Below, piece after piece: positions 1 to 11,048 of a stretch of DNA of 64,000 nucleotides. This stretch comes from Callorhinus ursinus (taxonomy: Eukaryota; Chordata; Mammalia; Carnivora; Otariidae): assembly GCF_003265705.1 (NCBI RefSeq), contig NW_020312894.1, forward strand, positions 3,920,968 to 3,984,967, read 5' to 3'. The notes under the pieces were generated by a model that was given only the letters and a program-made list of their open reading frames with translations, did no database searches and had not been told where the DNA came from. A program made the translations under genes and the position numbers. Each line of letters opens with the position of its first letter. The stretch's first letter is position 1.

Positions 1-965
1 TCTCCGTCCTTGACCATGTAAGCAGAGTAAAATCCTCCCAGTCTCCCATTGGCCTGCCAGAGGGAACACAACCATACCCACTTTGAGCCAAAGCCCAGAT
101 CTCAAGGATTCTCCCAGGGTTCTTCTTTGCCCACCTGACTTGGGGTACATTGGTCCCATCTCCCAGGCCACCAGATACCCTGGCTTGATCCTCTGTTTCG
201 CTTGTTTGCTAACCCAACTTGGATTCTCATCTCTGGTGTATGGTCATCATTATACCTTCAGTTCTACCACCTTTGGTTGCAAGGTCAAGATCTTAGCCTT
301 TCTGAGTCTTGATGTTCAAATCTGTAAAACAAAGATGATACTCGTCTAGTAAAATGGCACCTGCAGGAAGGGGGGCAGAGGGTAAGAATCTTGGAGCCTC
401 ACCTCACCTGGTGCCTTGTAGAGGCTCAGCACATGCTAGTTCTCCTTCCCCTTGCCCTGGTCCTGAATGAGGCTCGGCTCGGCTCGGACCCTGGAGAACT
501 GTAGCGGAGCTTACGTTTGGAGCCCACCCAAACCTCCGGGCACCCTCCAGAGACAAGTGTTTTTTGTTTTCTCTAAATCAAGATCGTTTAGGGTTATGAC
601 ATTGCCCTCTCGTTCAGAACAGAAAGGAAGGAGAACAGGTGCTGATGTTGGGTTGTTGCTGCACTTACTTGGAGATCCCATATGATGGCTCCAGGAAATC
701 ACAGCTTTCCCCGGACTGTGTGCTCTCGGACTGCGCTTCAGCAGCTGGCTAGGAATTTACCCTGGAAGCAATATTCCCTTTCCCAGCCCATAGTTTTCGG
801 GATTGGTTCTTTCTTCTTTAGGAAAGGGGACATTTCCCCCTGTTTCAGGCACATTTCTTACTCTCCATTATTTCTCAAAGTGCACCCGTAGTAGCTCTGG
901 GATCCCATCGGCAGTTTCTTCCAATGCTGGGTGAGGCAAATCTAGGCTCACTGTAGGTGAAGAGG
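1..965. other. unique sequence, no gene recognised
   Basis: No repeat family, RNA gene or credible exon is recognised here. Short ORFs (up to 88 codons) overlap on both strands and look like chance. A three-copy GGCTC run sits near 473-487. Confidence 0.6.
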
Positions 966-980
966 CTTTTCCTACCTTCT

Positions 981-1174
981 TTTTTTTTTTTTAAGATTTT
1001 ATATATTTATTCATGAGAGACAGAGGGGGAGAGGGAGAGAGAGAGAGAGAGAAGCAGAGGGAGAAGCAGGCTCCTAAGGAGCAGGGAGCCCGATGCGGGA
1101 CTCGATCCCAGGACCCTGGGATCATGACCTGAGCCGAAGGCAGACGCTTAACCATCTGAGCCACCCAGGCGCCC
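981..1174 (-). mobile_element. CAN-SINE (tRNA-Lys-derived carnivore SINE), full length
   Basis: On the plus strand the element reads T-run, TTTATT-rich tail, GA-rich middle, then the complement of the tRNA-like head ending GGCGCC. Sense is therefore minus, with the Pol III-type promoter region near 1110-1174. It is flanked by a perfect 15-bp target-site duplication, CTTTTCCTACCTTCT, at 966-980 and 1175-1189. That marks L1-mediated insertion and a fairly recent age. SINEs of this type encode no protein. Confidence 0.95.
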
Positions 1175-1189
1175 CTTTTCCTACCTTCT

Positions 1190-1852
1190 GTGTCCTTTCT
1201 GTCTCGGCAGGGGTGCTGACAGCCACAGGACGTTGTAACATTTCGGTTGCTGGTGCAGACCTTGCTAGGCATGGCTAGGATGATTTTCAAGTCCTGAAGA
1301 GTCTCAATAAATTGCCCTCCCGCCCCCCAGCTTTGCCCTCTACATCATGATGGCCCCTTCACTCTACATCCAAGTAGGGCGCGTGCACAGAGCCCTGTGA
1401 GCCCTTGTTCCAGGCTCCACAACCCTCACCCGGGGATCTGAGTCCCCTTGGGGTAACACTTCCAGCTCATCATGCAGCCCTGCCGGGCCCCAGGGCCAGA
1501 GCAAAGTGTGTCTTTGAGGACAGTGACAAGGCCAGAGCACCCTGGATGTTAGAGTTGGAAGTGTCCGTGGGGTCACCAAGTCCAACCTTTTCGTTGGAGA
1601 GGAGGGGAGGAGAGGAGGGGGAGGAGACATGAATTCTTACCTTCAGTTGCCAGCGGGCCTGGGTTAGAGTCATTTCTTACCTCCTGTGCAGTGTTCTGCA
1701 TGCAGCAGTTTGTGGCCCCTCATGCAGCCCAGTCCAGAATGCAAGTAGTCATTTACGATACTGAGATCATGATAATCGTATACATATAGGTAGCGCTGAT
1801 TGAGCATACTGACAAGGTGTGGGGTTAAACATTTAACAGACATTATCCCATG
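1190..1852. other. unique sequence with a purine-rich run
   Basis: No gene is recognised. About 1596-1628 is an almost pure G/A run (GAGGAGGGG type). Around 1780-1850 there is a weak resemblance to MIR/L2 ends (GATTGAGCA...ATTATCCCA), too diverged to call. Confidence 0.5.
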
Positions 1853-2090
1853 GTTTTATTTTTAATTTTTTTGTAACTGGAAGTTTGTACTCTTTTGCCA
1901 ACATCTCCCCATTTCCTCCAACCCCCAGTCCCTGTTAACTACCATTCTAGTCTCTGTTTCTATGGATAGACTTTTTTAGGTTCCGCATATGAGGGAGATT
2001 ATATAGTATTTGTGTTTCTCTGCCTGGCTTATTTTACTTATCATGCTTTTGAGGTCCACACAAATGGCAGAATGTCCTTTCTCATGGCTG

Positions 2091-2129
<39 letters not shown>

Positions 2130-2250
2130 CACACATATTATATGTTATATGTATATAATCTTTTTATCCAGTCATCTGTTGACAGACTCTTAGGTTATTT
2201 CTGTAAGTTAGCTATTGTCAATAAAGGCACTATTTCATTTAAATGCATCA
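1853..2250 (-). mobile_element. L1M-type LINE 3' end, old fragment
   Basis: The plus strand shows the complement of a typical old-mammalian L1 3' region: T-rich end, an ACCATTCTAGTCTCTG block, CCTGGCTTATTTTACTTA, then TCATCTGTTGACAGACTCTTAGG and GCTATTGTCAATAAAGG. Sense is minus. It is heavily mutated and 5'-truncated, so non-coding. A CA microsatellite (2095-2127) replaces the usual TA-rich stretch inside it. Confidence 0.75.
2095..2127. repeat. (AC)n microsatellite
   Basis: Uninterrupted AC dinucleotide run of 33 bases. It lies inside the L1M fragment at the place where related L1 3' ends carry a TGTATATATA-like stretch. Confidence 0.97.
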
Positions 2251-3397
2251 CAGCCATGGGGTAGCAGAGCATAGAGGGGGGGACCCCCAGCTCTGAGCCT
2301 GCCAGCCTGGGGCTGAAGTGTCTCCCCAAGTGGCTGTGTGGCCCCGGGGAACATTGGCTACTGTTTTCTCACCTGCAGGACGAGGGTAATTCTGGTGTGC
2401 TGTCTGTGGGTCTGCATCTCCCAGAACTCCCTTCGAGGAAGGATCTGCTGCCTAGTCATGTGGGGATGCAGTTGCCCGCCCTGGGCTCTCGCAGAGTGCA
2501 GGCCGCGCCCCTTCCCAGCTCGCAGCGTCTGGTGAGCGAGCAAGGGAGCGGGCGAGCGAGGCAGGTACAAGGGTCTGGCTGGTTCCTGCTGACATGGGGC
2601 AGCTCTGGCGGGGCCATATTTGCTCTGGGGCCCCTTGTTGAGCTGATCCAGGCTTTTCCTAGCACTCTGCAATCCTGCTTCTGCCCCACTTCCCTCACGG
2701 GGGTTGGGGAATGAACAGGCCGCACGGCACAGTCTGGCCGGCGCTGCTGGAAGGAACGGCTCCTTCCAGAGGACCCCCTCTGAGCACCGGTACCCGCCTC
2801 TCGGGACCACTCGGAGGACACGGGAGCTGACACTGTGCCTGGCGCGGAGAATCAGTCGGGGAAGGTGAGTGTTCCTCTGTGGAGGATGGAGCGGAGCTGC
2901 TGGAGGCCCCCCCCCCGCCCCGCCACCGGGGAGAGAGGCAGGCTGCTTGGGTGTCCTGAGGTAACAGCAGAGTGTCTTCACTGAGGTGGGAGGGCCCCAA
3001 GCTCTGCACCTGCAGCGTTGGCCTAGATGCACAGAAAAAACCCCAGTGTCCCCGCGTTCATTTTTCCATAACCAGGAATGAGTCTCGTGTCCTCCTTAAG
3101 CAAGACAGCTACTTGGGGAGACCTACTTTTATTGCCAAACAGTCCGCCCCAGCAGGGATGGGTACTGTCAGCCAGCACCAGGCTGGCCAGACGACAGCTG
3201 TGCATTTGGGTGCTGGCACCTGAGTGAGTCTGTCCCTGCTCTGTGGCCCGGGGTCCTCAGCTTTCACAGGGATGAGCCGGGGATCCACACCAGAGGCTGT
3301 GCCTCCGGCTGCGGTGTGAACCTCCAGGCTGGTGATGCTCTTGGTCCCTGCCCCGGGCTCTGTCCGTTCCACCCCTAGCTCTGACGCGGGGGAGGGG
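2251..3397. other. GC-rich, CpG-containing patch; possible promoter or noncoding first exon
   Basis: From about 2430 to 2960 the sequence is clearly richer in G+C and CpG than its neighbours (for example CTCGCAGCGTCTGGTGAGCG and GGCGCGGAGAATC). A good splice-donor match, GGGAAG|GTGAGT, puts a possible exon end at 2864 on the plus strand. A minus-strand frame of 224 codons (2358-3032) and a plus frame of 105 codons (2397-2714) are open. Their Pro/Arg/Gly-rich, low-information products match no family I know, as expected of chance frames in GC-rich DNA. Promoter or lncRNA status is inference only. Confidence 0.3.
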
Positions 3398-3502
3398 CCT
3401 GGCTCACTGGTGGGCGGGCCTGGCTCACTGGTGGGCGGGCCTGGCTCACTGGTGGGCGGGCCTGGCTCACTGGTGGGCGGGCCTGGCTCACTGGCGGGCT
3501 GG
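3398..3502. repeat. 21-bp minisatellite, five copies
   Basis: Five tandem units of 21 bases, CCTGGCTCACTGGTGGGCGG plus one G. The starts are at 3398, 3419, 3440, 3461 and 3482. The last unit diverges (CTGGCGGGC). Because 21 is a multiple of three, frames stay open through it. The minus-strand frame at 3109-3531 reads a seven-residue Pro/Ser/Glu/Gly repeat, which is very likely incidental. Confidence 0.95.
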
Positions 3503-5883
3503 GGTCTTCTCCTGGAGCTGATCATTGGCATCTTCCCGAGCAGCGTTCATTTAAATATGAACAACCAAAAATACCATCCGGAATGGAGCCTGCTGCTGGG
3601 AGTCCCAGGATGCTTTCCATAGCCAAATAGAAAGGATTTTTGGATGATACAGCATTTTGGATTTCCCGCTATTTCTCAATTCCAACGTGATGGGATGGTG
3701 CCAACCAGGCCGGCCTCCCTTTCTTGATCACTCTCCCCTCTCCTCCTCCTGATGTCAGCAGAGCTGTCTCCTGCCTCTTTGCCTTCCACGCCTCCTCTCT
3801 TTGCACCCGTTCCTTCCAGCAGCTCACGGATGGATGTTGTCCCCACGTTGCAGAAACGGCACAATTCTGCTTCCCAAAACATTCGGAAATGGTTCCAACC
3901 GCCATTGTTCCAAAATATATCCTGGCAGAGAACGCAGGCCTGATGTCTGTTTCCAAAAACCCCACAGAGTAGGTGGGGGTTAGCCCCGCTCTGCCCACCC
4001 CCGACCTAATGCGGGGCCGCTCTCCCTCCTGCCCGGGCCTCCCCGGAAGGCGTGCCAGCCGGTCTCAGCCCCGGGGCAGCAGAGTCCCCATCACCTTTTA
4101 AAGGCTCTTCCACTGCCTGACAATAATTTGAAAAAAATCCCTCTCTAATTGGCTTTTCACGATTTCCCTGAACTGCCACCCGATTCGTAAGATGCAAGTC
4201 AACGAGATGAGTCTGTGCAGCTTTCCCAGTTGCTTGGATCATTATCATAAAATTTGCTGCTTTGGATTTGGCTGCTAACACATGGTAATAATTTATTACC
4301 CCTCCCTTTATATCTTCTTAAACTTGGCATGGCCTTACTTCCTCTCCCTTTCCAATTTAAATGAGACCTCCATACTACACTGAGACTAGGAAGGGAAGGC
4401 CACCCCATGTATTATACGAACAGGCTAAATAATAAACCAACATTTCTGCAAAGTAGACAAAGATCCTGTAAGAACACAATTGCACTTCAGTGATGGAAAT
4501 CCTTTGTGAATGGGAAAAATTCCTTCACCGGATGGAAGGAGCATTTGTTCTCGATGGGTAGCATACAACCCAGTTCTTCCTCCAGGTGGGTGCACTGGGG
4601 TTGCAATTCTTATCAGCTCAGTGGCCCATGGCAGGAGCTTTCCTCCTGGTGCCTCTTCAAATATGTGTGGGAATATGCACAGTTTTATAGGCGCAGTTGT
4701 ATATAAGAGAATTGTTTGAAATTCGGGTTAATTAAAAATATTTAAGAAACTAGAGCATCCTCTTGCACAGCGATCTACTGCTCAGCTTGCTTCTTGATTT
4801 TAGGTTCAGAAATACAATGGAGAGTCTCCAGTCCGGATTCCACCACTGTGCCCTGGGTAAGGGCCTCCTTCCGTGTCTGAAATGATGGGGGTGGTGACAC
4901 ATTCCATCTCTCTATGAACCGCTGACGCCCTGCGTGCATGCACTCAGCTCCTTCCTAAGCTGTTGCATGAAAAGTGGCAGAGCTCAGAGACCTTAACTAC
5001 TGGCCTAGGCTCAAAAAGCTGCCTCTGACTGGCTGTGGGGCCAGGTCCCCAGTGTTGGCAAGCAAACAGGTCCGTCAGGGTTTCCACCTGGCCTTGTCCA
5101 GTGCCCAGTGCGTGAACACGGCTTTTCTGTGGCCCCCACAGGCTAAACGTCATCGTTTCAGTAGCTGAAGAGGAAGGCTGTTTGGGACCCCCGTGTCGAT
5201 TCATGTTCTCCGCTTCTTCCTACAATTTCTCCACTGCTTTAGAGATGCTTATGCAAACCATCACTTCTTCTGTTAAGGAATCCTCTTGGGTATAGACAAT
5301 GGATGAAAGCGCTGGGAGGGGGTGGGCCAGGCAGGTGCGGAGCTTCTTGAGAAGCACCTTAAATGCTTGGAGTCCCTCAGAAAAACCCGTAATCTTCCTC
5401 ATTCTGCCAGAAACCCCCTCCTCTCCTCTGCCTTTTCCATCCGCCCCAGCCCTCCTGGTGTTCTGGGCTGTTCCCCTATTTCCTGGGCCTCTGCTCTGCT
5501 CTTGCCTCCTCCAGCTGTGTTGATTTCTGAGCCAGTCTTGCTGTTGAGAGCCAACCCTGTGCCAGCGACCCCTGGTCCCACTTGATGGGCGGAAGGCTGC
5601 ATGGGGAGGAGGAGTGTGGGGGCCGTGGCTGTGGGATGCACAATGTGGAAGAGAAGTGGGGGCAGGCAGCATGATGGACCACCCCTGTCACCTTGCCCCA
5701 GCCCAGGAAGATGTAGTGGGATGGAGAGCGGGCGACCCGTGACTTCTGGGAGAACCCCATGGACACACAAAGAAGAGACAAAGGCAGCACACTGACAGGA
5801 TTTGGAGGGAGACTGGGGCTCACACCACGGAGGCGTGAAGAGAGGTGACAGAGAAAGCATTGGAAACCTTGAGCTTTGTCCGG
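3503..5883. other. unique sequence; possible conserved noncoding block at 4087-4330
   Basis: No repeat family or exon is recognised. Between 4087 and 4330 the sequence is AT-rich, rich in TAAT-type motifs and lacks simple repeats. It contains a perfect 8-bp inverted repeat with a one-base centre (GGTAATAA T TTATTACC, 4284-4300). This style is common in conserved developmental elements, but conservation cannot be seen from one sequence. The ORFs at 5220-5860 are overlapping chance frames. Confidence 0.4.
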
Positions 5884-6286
5884 TGTGGTGGTTAAATTTT
5901 ATGTGTCAACTTGGCCGAGATATGTGCCTAATCATTTGTTCAAACAGTAGTCTAGTCTTGCTGTAAAGGCATGTTGTTGATAATCAATTGATTTAAATAA
6001 AGGAAATTATCCTTGGAAATGTGGCTGGGTCTCATCCAATCCATCAGAAACCTTGAGAGCAAAAAGCCTGAGTTTTTCAAGAGAAGACGCGATTTACCTC
6101 AAGACTACGATAGAAGAAATGGTATCTTGGAGCTCAGGGAATATCCAGACTGTCAGCTTTGGATATTAGACTCGCCAGCTCTCACAATTTCATGAGCCAA
6201 TTCCTTAAAATAAATTTTTCTCTCTTTACACACACACACACTTCCTATTGGTTCTGGTTCTCTGAAGAACTCTGACTGATGTATCA
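5884..6286 (+). mobile_element. solo LTR of ERVL type (MLT2-like)
   Basis: It begins TGTGGTGGTTAAATTTTATG followed by TGTCAACTTGGCC. It ends with CATGAGCCAATTCCTTAAAA, a polyadenylation signal, a short CA run and CCTATTGGTTCTGGTTCTCT. This is the recognisable start and end of MLT2-class LTRs from an ancient ERVL. No internal retroviral genes flank it, so it is a solo LTR. It is strongly diverged in the middle. Confidence 0.75.
6209..6214 (+). promoter_or_regulatory. AATAAA polyadenylation signal of the LTR
   Basis: AATAAA lies about 75 bases before the LTR end, where ERVL-type LTRs keep their polyadenylation signal. Present use is unknown. Confidence 0.6.
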
Positions 6287-7854
6287 GGGTTGGGCAAAGA
6301 GACTCAGGTAATCACAGCCATGTTTGGACTCAGCATGTTGGCTAAAGCCTCTGCCAGGCTGAAATAGCCAGATCCTTTCTCCATCATAATTCTGCTCCAG
6401 CAGTGTTTTCTCTCACACAAACTCAGCAGAAGAGGCTTTAGCTCAACTTCTCACTGCCCAGCTACCTTCTGAAATGACGCTTCCCTCAAATTGACAGACC
6501 CCAATTCTCCTCTTGAGATCTGCCAACCAGGCCCCAAGCAGGCAGAGCCTCCTAAGAGACCAGAGCTATTATTCCTGTAGAATATGGAATGCCTTTGAAA
6601 ACCAACCTCTCTTATGTGACCCTTGAATATTCTCCACAAGGATAATATTAATAATGGGAGATTCTATGAGAAGAATATTTAACATAAGATGCTGGCACAA
6701 TGACAAAACATAGACACTTCTTTTGAAGAGCTCTATTTGCCTAACCAAATCTGTCTTGTGGCCTTTCAATAAAAAGGAAGAGAGTCCCGTACTGTCATGT
6801 GGAAGAAATTCAGAACTTTGAGGTTACCAGCTAAGTGCTGATCTTCAGAGAGATTCTCAGCTCTTTGCTCTGACAGGCATAGAAGAGGAATTTTGATTCC
6901 AGCCATACCACAGTGAAGATACACATGGTAATTGTGGTGTGTAATTACCATGGGGTTCCCAAGAGAGCCACAAGAGAAGCCCGAAAGATCTCAGGAGAAT
7001 GCCATCCTGACTCTGGCAAAGTGAGGTTGGGATATTTGTCTATAAATCTTACACAATCTTGAGGTAATTTCCAGTAACAGTGCAATCAGGAGTGTGAGTG
7101 AGTGTGTGTGGGTGTGTGGCTTGTGTAGCATACAGGCTATAAAGTTCTTGTTGGCCCACAGAGTCAAAACATCTGCTGAATAGATAATTGACTTGTTGGC
7201 TGATTCCAACAGCATGGGAGGAGACGATTGGCCAGCTGTGCCTTAACTAGTTAGGGATCTTTTACTGAAGTCAGTAGAGATTATTGTCTGAAACAAGTCA
7301 ACTATAAGCCCGAATATTTAAAAATTAAAAAAAAAAACAAACCTCAGCTCTAGCAGGCATTTGAATGACAGAAATAACAACTGCGTAATATTGTTTTGAA
7401 GATTTGTTTTTATCATAACTCTTGCCTCAGGTGCAGAGAACACTCATATTAGCTAGCTAAAGATAGAGTCAACATTTCTAATTTTCCCACTACACAATTT
7501 CTTCATTTCATTTGTCTGTCTTGTCACCTATTTTAGGATGTAAGCTTCCTGAAGATACAGATGCTACGTGAGGGCACAATAACTATTAGTCAGTGGTATC
7601 TTGGGGCTCAGGGAAACTAGCCTGACCGGTGAGAAAAAAAGGACATCAGACTACTGCAATTCACACAATTTCTGAATAAAACTCAATTTCCAACCACAGA
7701 TCAATCACCTCAAGAAACGGCAGATCCTCAAGGTCAGACAGAGAGGATGGATTAGTCAGCTAGGGTTCCAGTCCGGAGAGGAGCTAAGATTTTGTAGCTC
7801 CTGCACCGGCAGGTGAGGCACTGACCCCAAACGGCACTCTCCTGTTCTCAGCTG
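6287..7854. other. unique sequence, no gene recognised
   Basis: AT-moderate sequence with only short chance frames. A GTGTGAGTGAGTGTGTGTGG run lies near 7093. At 7748-7765 ATTAGTCAGCTAGGGTTC resembles the beginning of an LTR of the MLT1/MLT2 kind but is too short to assign. Confidence 0.5.
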
Positions 7855-8130
7855 TATCCCCTACCGACATCCACGAGCATATCCTCATCTATATTGCCAG
7901 CCCCATCCCTCCTGACACCCATGACCATACTTATATCCTCAACCTCACTGCCGCTCTCAACCTTTTCTCCAACCACGTCTCCATCCACATCCCCACCAAT
8001 TTCCACATCCATCTCTACACCCACATTCCCATCCACTTCCCCATCACATCAATAACCGTGTCCACATCCCCATCCCATCTCCATCTACCGCATCTACATT
8101 CATATCTGCAGCCATGTCCAATCCGCACCC
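7855..8130. repeat. degenerate CCATC/CCACATC-rich minisatellite
   Basis: Roughly 275 bases built from pyrimidine-rich hexamer-like words (CCATCC, CCACATC, CATCTC) with much drift, G-poor on the plus strand. The minus strand has a 62-codon frame (7848-8036) of Asp/Glu/Val/Gly, which is simply this repeat translated. It looks like an old expanded simple repeat. Confidence 0.7.
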
Positions 8131-10879
8131 ACGTGTCTTGATATAAATGCTGCCATTGCTATGAGTCTGTCTAATGGCGCATGCACTTTGGGAAGTCAAC
8201 TGTCAAACTGACAAGCGAGCCTGTAATGTCTTATCCCCACGAGGTTTTCTAATTAGCTCCTGAGAGAATCTAGAAGTTCCTCTTTCATAATTTGACCAGG
8301 TCTGCAAGATTAAGACAGCATTCATTTCATCACCACAAATGACTAACCCCTGGTTGGCTATCATTCCAGTGTCAGACTCGGCAAAGTTTCAGTGACCTAA
8401 AGCAACTGTGAAGTCCCCAAGAACTCCTCTGATACACTGGCGTTTCCCTCCTGCCCAGCCTCTACCTACTCACTCCAGCACAATTTATTGGTTCTTGGTT
8501 CTAATCCCGGCCCTTGGGTAGGTGTATTACTTCTTCAAAGTCACCAGAGTACTTTTAAGACATACATTGTCTTTCTTTTCCATCCAAAAGAATAGTAACC
8601 ACCAAAAGCATCATATTAACAGTTGGCCAAAACTGTTACCTAGTTGGTATCCAAAAGTTAAAATTTCTCCCCAACTTGTTTATTATTAGAACATGAGCAA
8701 ACCTTTCAAAAACCCAGCCCGTTCATTTATTGCTGAATCTGTATGGAATCTACTCAACTAGCAGAATTCAGTGTTTTCATCATCAAAAATAAACTTAAGG
8801 AAATTGACATTTTTCTTGTTCCTAATGATGGCCTTGGTGGATCTTCTTATTCTTGCTAAATTAATGATAATAGTCAACTTAAATCTTCTTTGGAGAAGAA
8901 GCAATTATTAACTTAAAAAGAGCTTAATTCCCATCTTTCTAAATAACCAGACATGGTGAACAAATCCATCAATGATTTGCTATTACCCTGGTTTGTCCAA
9001 ACGTGTGCATCTCAGTAGGCAAATCTCACCAGATGCTCATTCCTTCTGCTACTTTATTGAGCATCTACAGTGCAAGGCTCTATGCTGGCTTATTGGAGTC
9101 CACAGATCTCTGAATGCATGACAGTGACATACTCTGAAAACCGCGTGTGTTGTAGAAGTTCCCCATTGACGGAGGTGTAAAAACCAGAGAGAGTATCCCC
9201 ATCTGGATTCCCATGTCCCCAAGCTTAGAATTTGTCCTGGGGAAGAGGTCCAAATGGAACCTGCTGCTTTGGCGGGCTGGTCCTGGCAGTGACACAGGGA
9301 CTTCTGCTTCTGAGGTTGCACATTACTTTGGGACATGTTACCAGTGCTGCCCTCTCCCTAAAATCGTCTTCAGAAGGTCCAGGCCTTGGAGGAGGCAGGC
9401 AGGAGAGCTGCTTTGTGTCTCTGGTGGGATGCTGGCTGCACCAGGAGGCCATGAGGGGACCAAAGAATCTTTGCCCTGAAAGAGACAAAAGTTTGCTTGT
9501 TTACCACAGATGAACTTGTGTGCTTTGAGGTCAGTCTTAACCAAGGAATTCCCCGTCTTTTTATTTGTGGGCAGTTGCAGGAAGTGCCAAAGAATACTAC
9601 CAAGTTCCAGGGCCATTTTTCTCCTAAAAATGCTGTGGCTTATCCATGCGGAAAACTGCATCTAAGGAGTAATTTGGTTAAGACACTGTCAATTAAAACC
9701 CTTCTAGCTCGATCTTATTTTTCTACTGTGCAGGGTATAGTTTTCCCTCGATGTTTCCACAAATATGTAAAAAATGTTGGCCAAAAAAGTAACAGTCAAA
9801 TATTTATTTTACATTTAACAACATCAAGAGTTACTTGAGTGTTTTTGTTATTTTAATTTTAAGGCTCTGGCCTGTTATTTCATGCGAATGAGAGATAAAA
9901 ATTTTTCTGTGGTTTAACTGATAGGATGTTTTAGGACTTAAGAACTTAAAAGAAAAACAAAGAACCAACTGTGATATGAAACTTCCCTACTCCTGACCCT
10001 CTTCTTGTTCGTGTTCTTAAAATTCATATTAAAATTTGGGGAAGCTGTGAATTCACTGCCCAGGCTGGGGAAACCAAAACGACAGAAGACATCAGGCGTC
10101 CTGCATGATCGCTGCTGGGCCGGGAGGGTGTTGCACTTCATGTCGACAGAAGAACCGTGTTTTCATTTTGAGACATCCTCTCATCATTAGAGAAATATTT
10201 TCCTACTTTTATTTCCCATAACTATGTGTTCCTCTTGCGCATTGTAACGGGGTTAGCGGATCGATGCTTATTTGATGTGAGACTCTGAGCATTAGTGAAG
10301 TCAGGAACGGAGCCGAGAGTTGGTGACAAGATTTGTTTTCTAAATCAGTTTAGTGCATCAGATTTCCAACACACTAGATTCCTCGAAGCTGAAATAATTG
10401 CAAAACACAAAAGCCACGGCCGAGCTGTGACTGACTTCAGTCAAGTGAAAACTCGAGTCCGTTTGCGTCCTGGCCACCACGGAGAGCGGAGGTTCGATGC
10501 AGTGGGAGGCCGGGCGGCCCACAGCCAAGCTACCCCTGGCAGGAGGGGTGAGGGTCCTGAGCAGGGCCCAGCTGTCCAGACTCATGCCCTGGAGGACCCG
10601 GGTGGCTGAAGGCATCATGCACATCCCCTCTCTGAATCGGATCCTACCACTCTGGACTGTTGTCAGAAGGCGGGATCACGTGGCAGGAACTGTGTTTGTG
10701 TGCAGGCATTATGGTGGGGGGTAGCGCTGTCCTCGAGTGAGGCTCTCTCCTAACACCGGTGGGATTAACGTCTCTTAATGCAAGTAATTCTCTTCCTTCC
10801 CTGGGCAAGCAAGGTCCAGACTGGGACAGGAGATGGGTCCCGATGTCCTGGTGACTGGATGGGACCCAGCTACATGACT
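8131..10879. other. unique sequence, no gene recognised
   Basis: No known repeat or exon is identified. The 113-codon plus frame (9497-9838) and the overlapping frames at 9049-9661 have no recognisable domain. The 10200-10440 stretch is AT-rich with isolated CpGs and could be conserved noncoding DNA. Confidence 0.5.
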
Positions 10880-10997
10880 GAGGGCAATGTCCTTTACTCA
10901 AAGTTCACTCTCATCTACAGAAACATCTAGAATAATGTTTGGTCACGTACTTGGGTGCTGTGGCTCAGCCAAATCGATACAAAATTTAACCTTCACA
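10880..10997 (-). mobile_element. ERVL-type (MLT2-like) LTR fragment
   Basis: The plus strand reads CTTTACTCAAAGTTCACTC, ACATCTAGAATAATGTTTGG, GTGGCTCAGCCAAATCG and AAATTTAACCTTCACA. This is the complement of the 5' portion of an MLT2-class LTR, which starts TGTGAAGGTTAAATTTTGT at 10997 on the minus strand. Only this 5' part of the LTR is present. It overlaps the left arm of an inverted duplication (10941-11048). Confidence 0.75.
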
Positions 10998-11048
10998 CGT
11001 GTCCTTCTAGGTCCTCTCCTTGCTCCAAGCACCCCTGGGCATGCTCTG
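10941..11048 (+). repeat. inverted duplication 1, left arm (108 bp)
   Basis: Reverse complement of 11717-11824 with 106 of 108 positions identical. The mismatches are in GGTCACGTAC versus GGTCACATAC and CCCTGGGCATG versus CCCTGGACATG. The arm covers the LTR 5' end and about 50 bases of unique flank. The LTR runs on beyond the arm on this side, so this arm is probably the source copy. Confidence 0.95.

Noticed and set aside
1100..1174. tRNA gene-like sequence
   Set aside because: The tRNA-like part is the head of a SINE, not a tRNA gene; the same holds for the other SINE copies.
2358..3032. 224-codon minus-strand ORF
   Set aside because: Low-complexity Pro/Arg/Gly product in GC-rich DNA, no known domain, and overlapped by other frames; not enough to call a gene.
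3398..3502. CRISPR-like regular repeats
   Set aside because: Units are tandem without spacers and the genome is mammalian; it is a minisatellite.
3109..3531. 140-codon minus ORF with a seven-residue repeat
   Set aside because: Open only because the 21-bp minisatellite has a period divisible by three.
7590..7690. Weak similarity to the ERVL LTR middle (TGGTATCTTGG.GCTCAGGGAA)
   Set aside because: Only a short match without LTR ends; could be chance.
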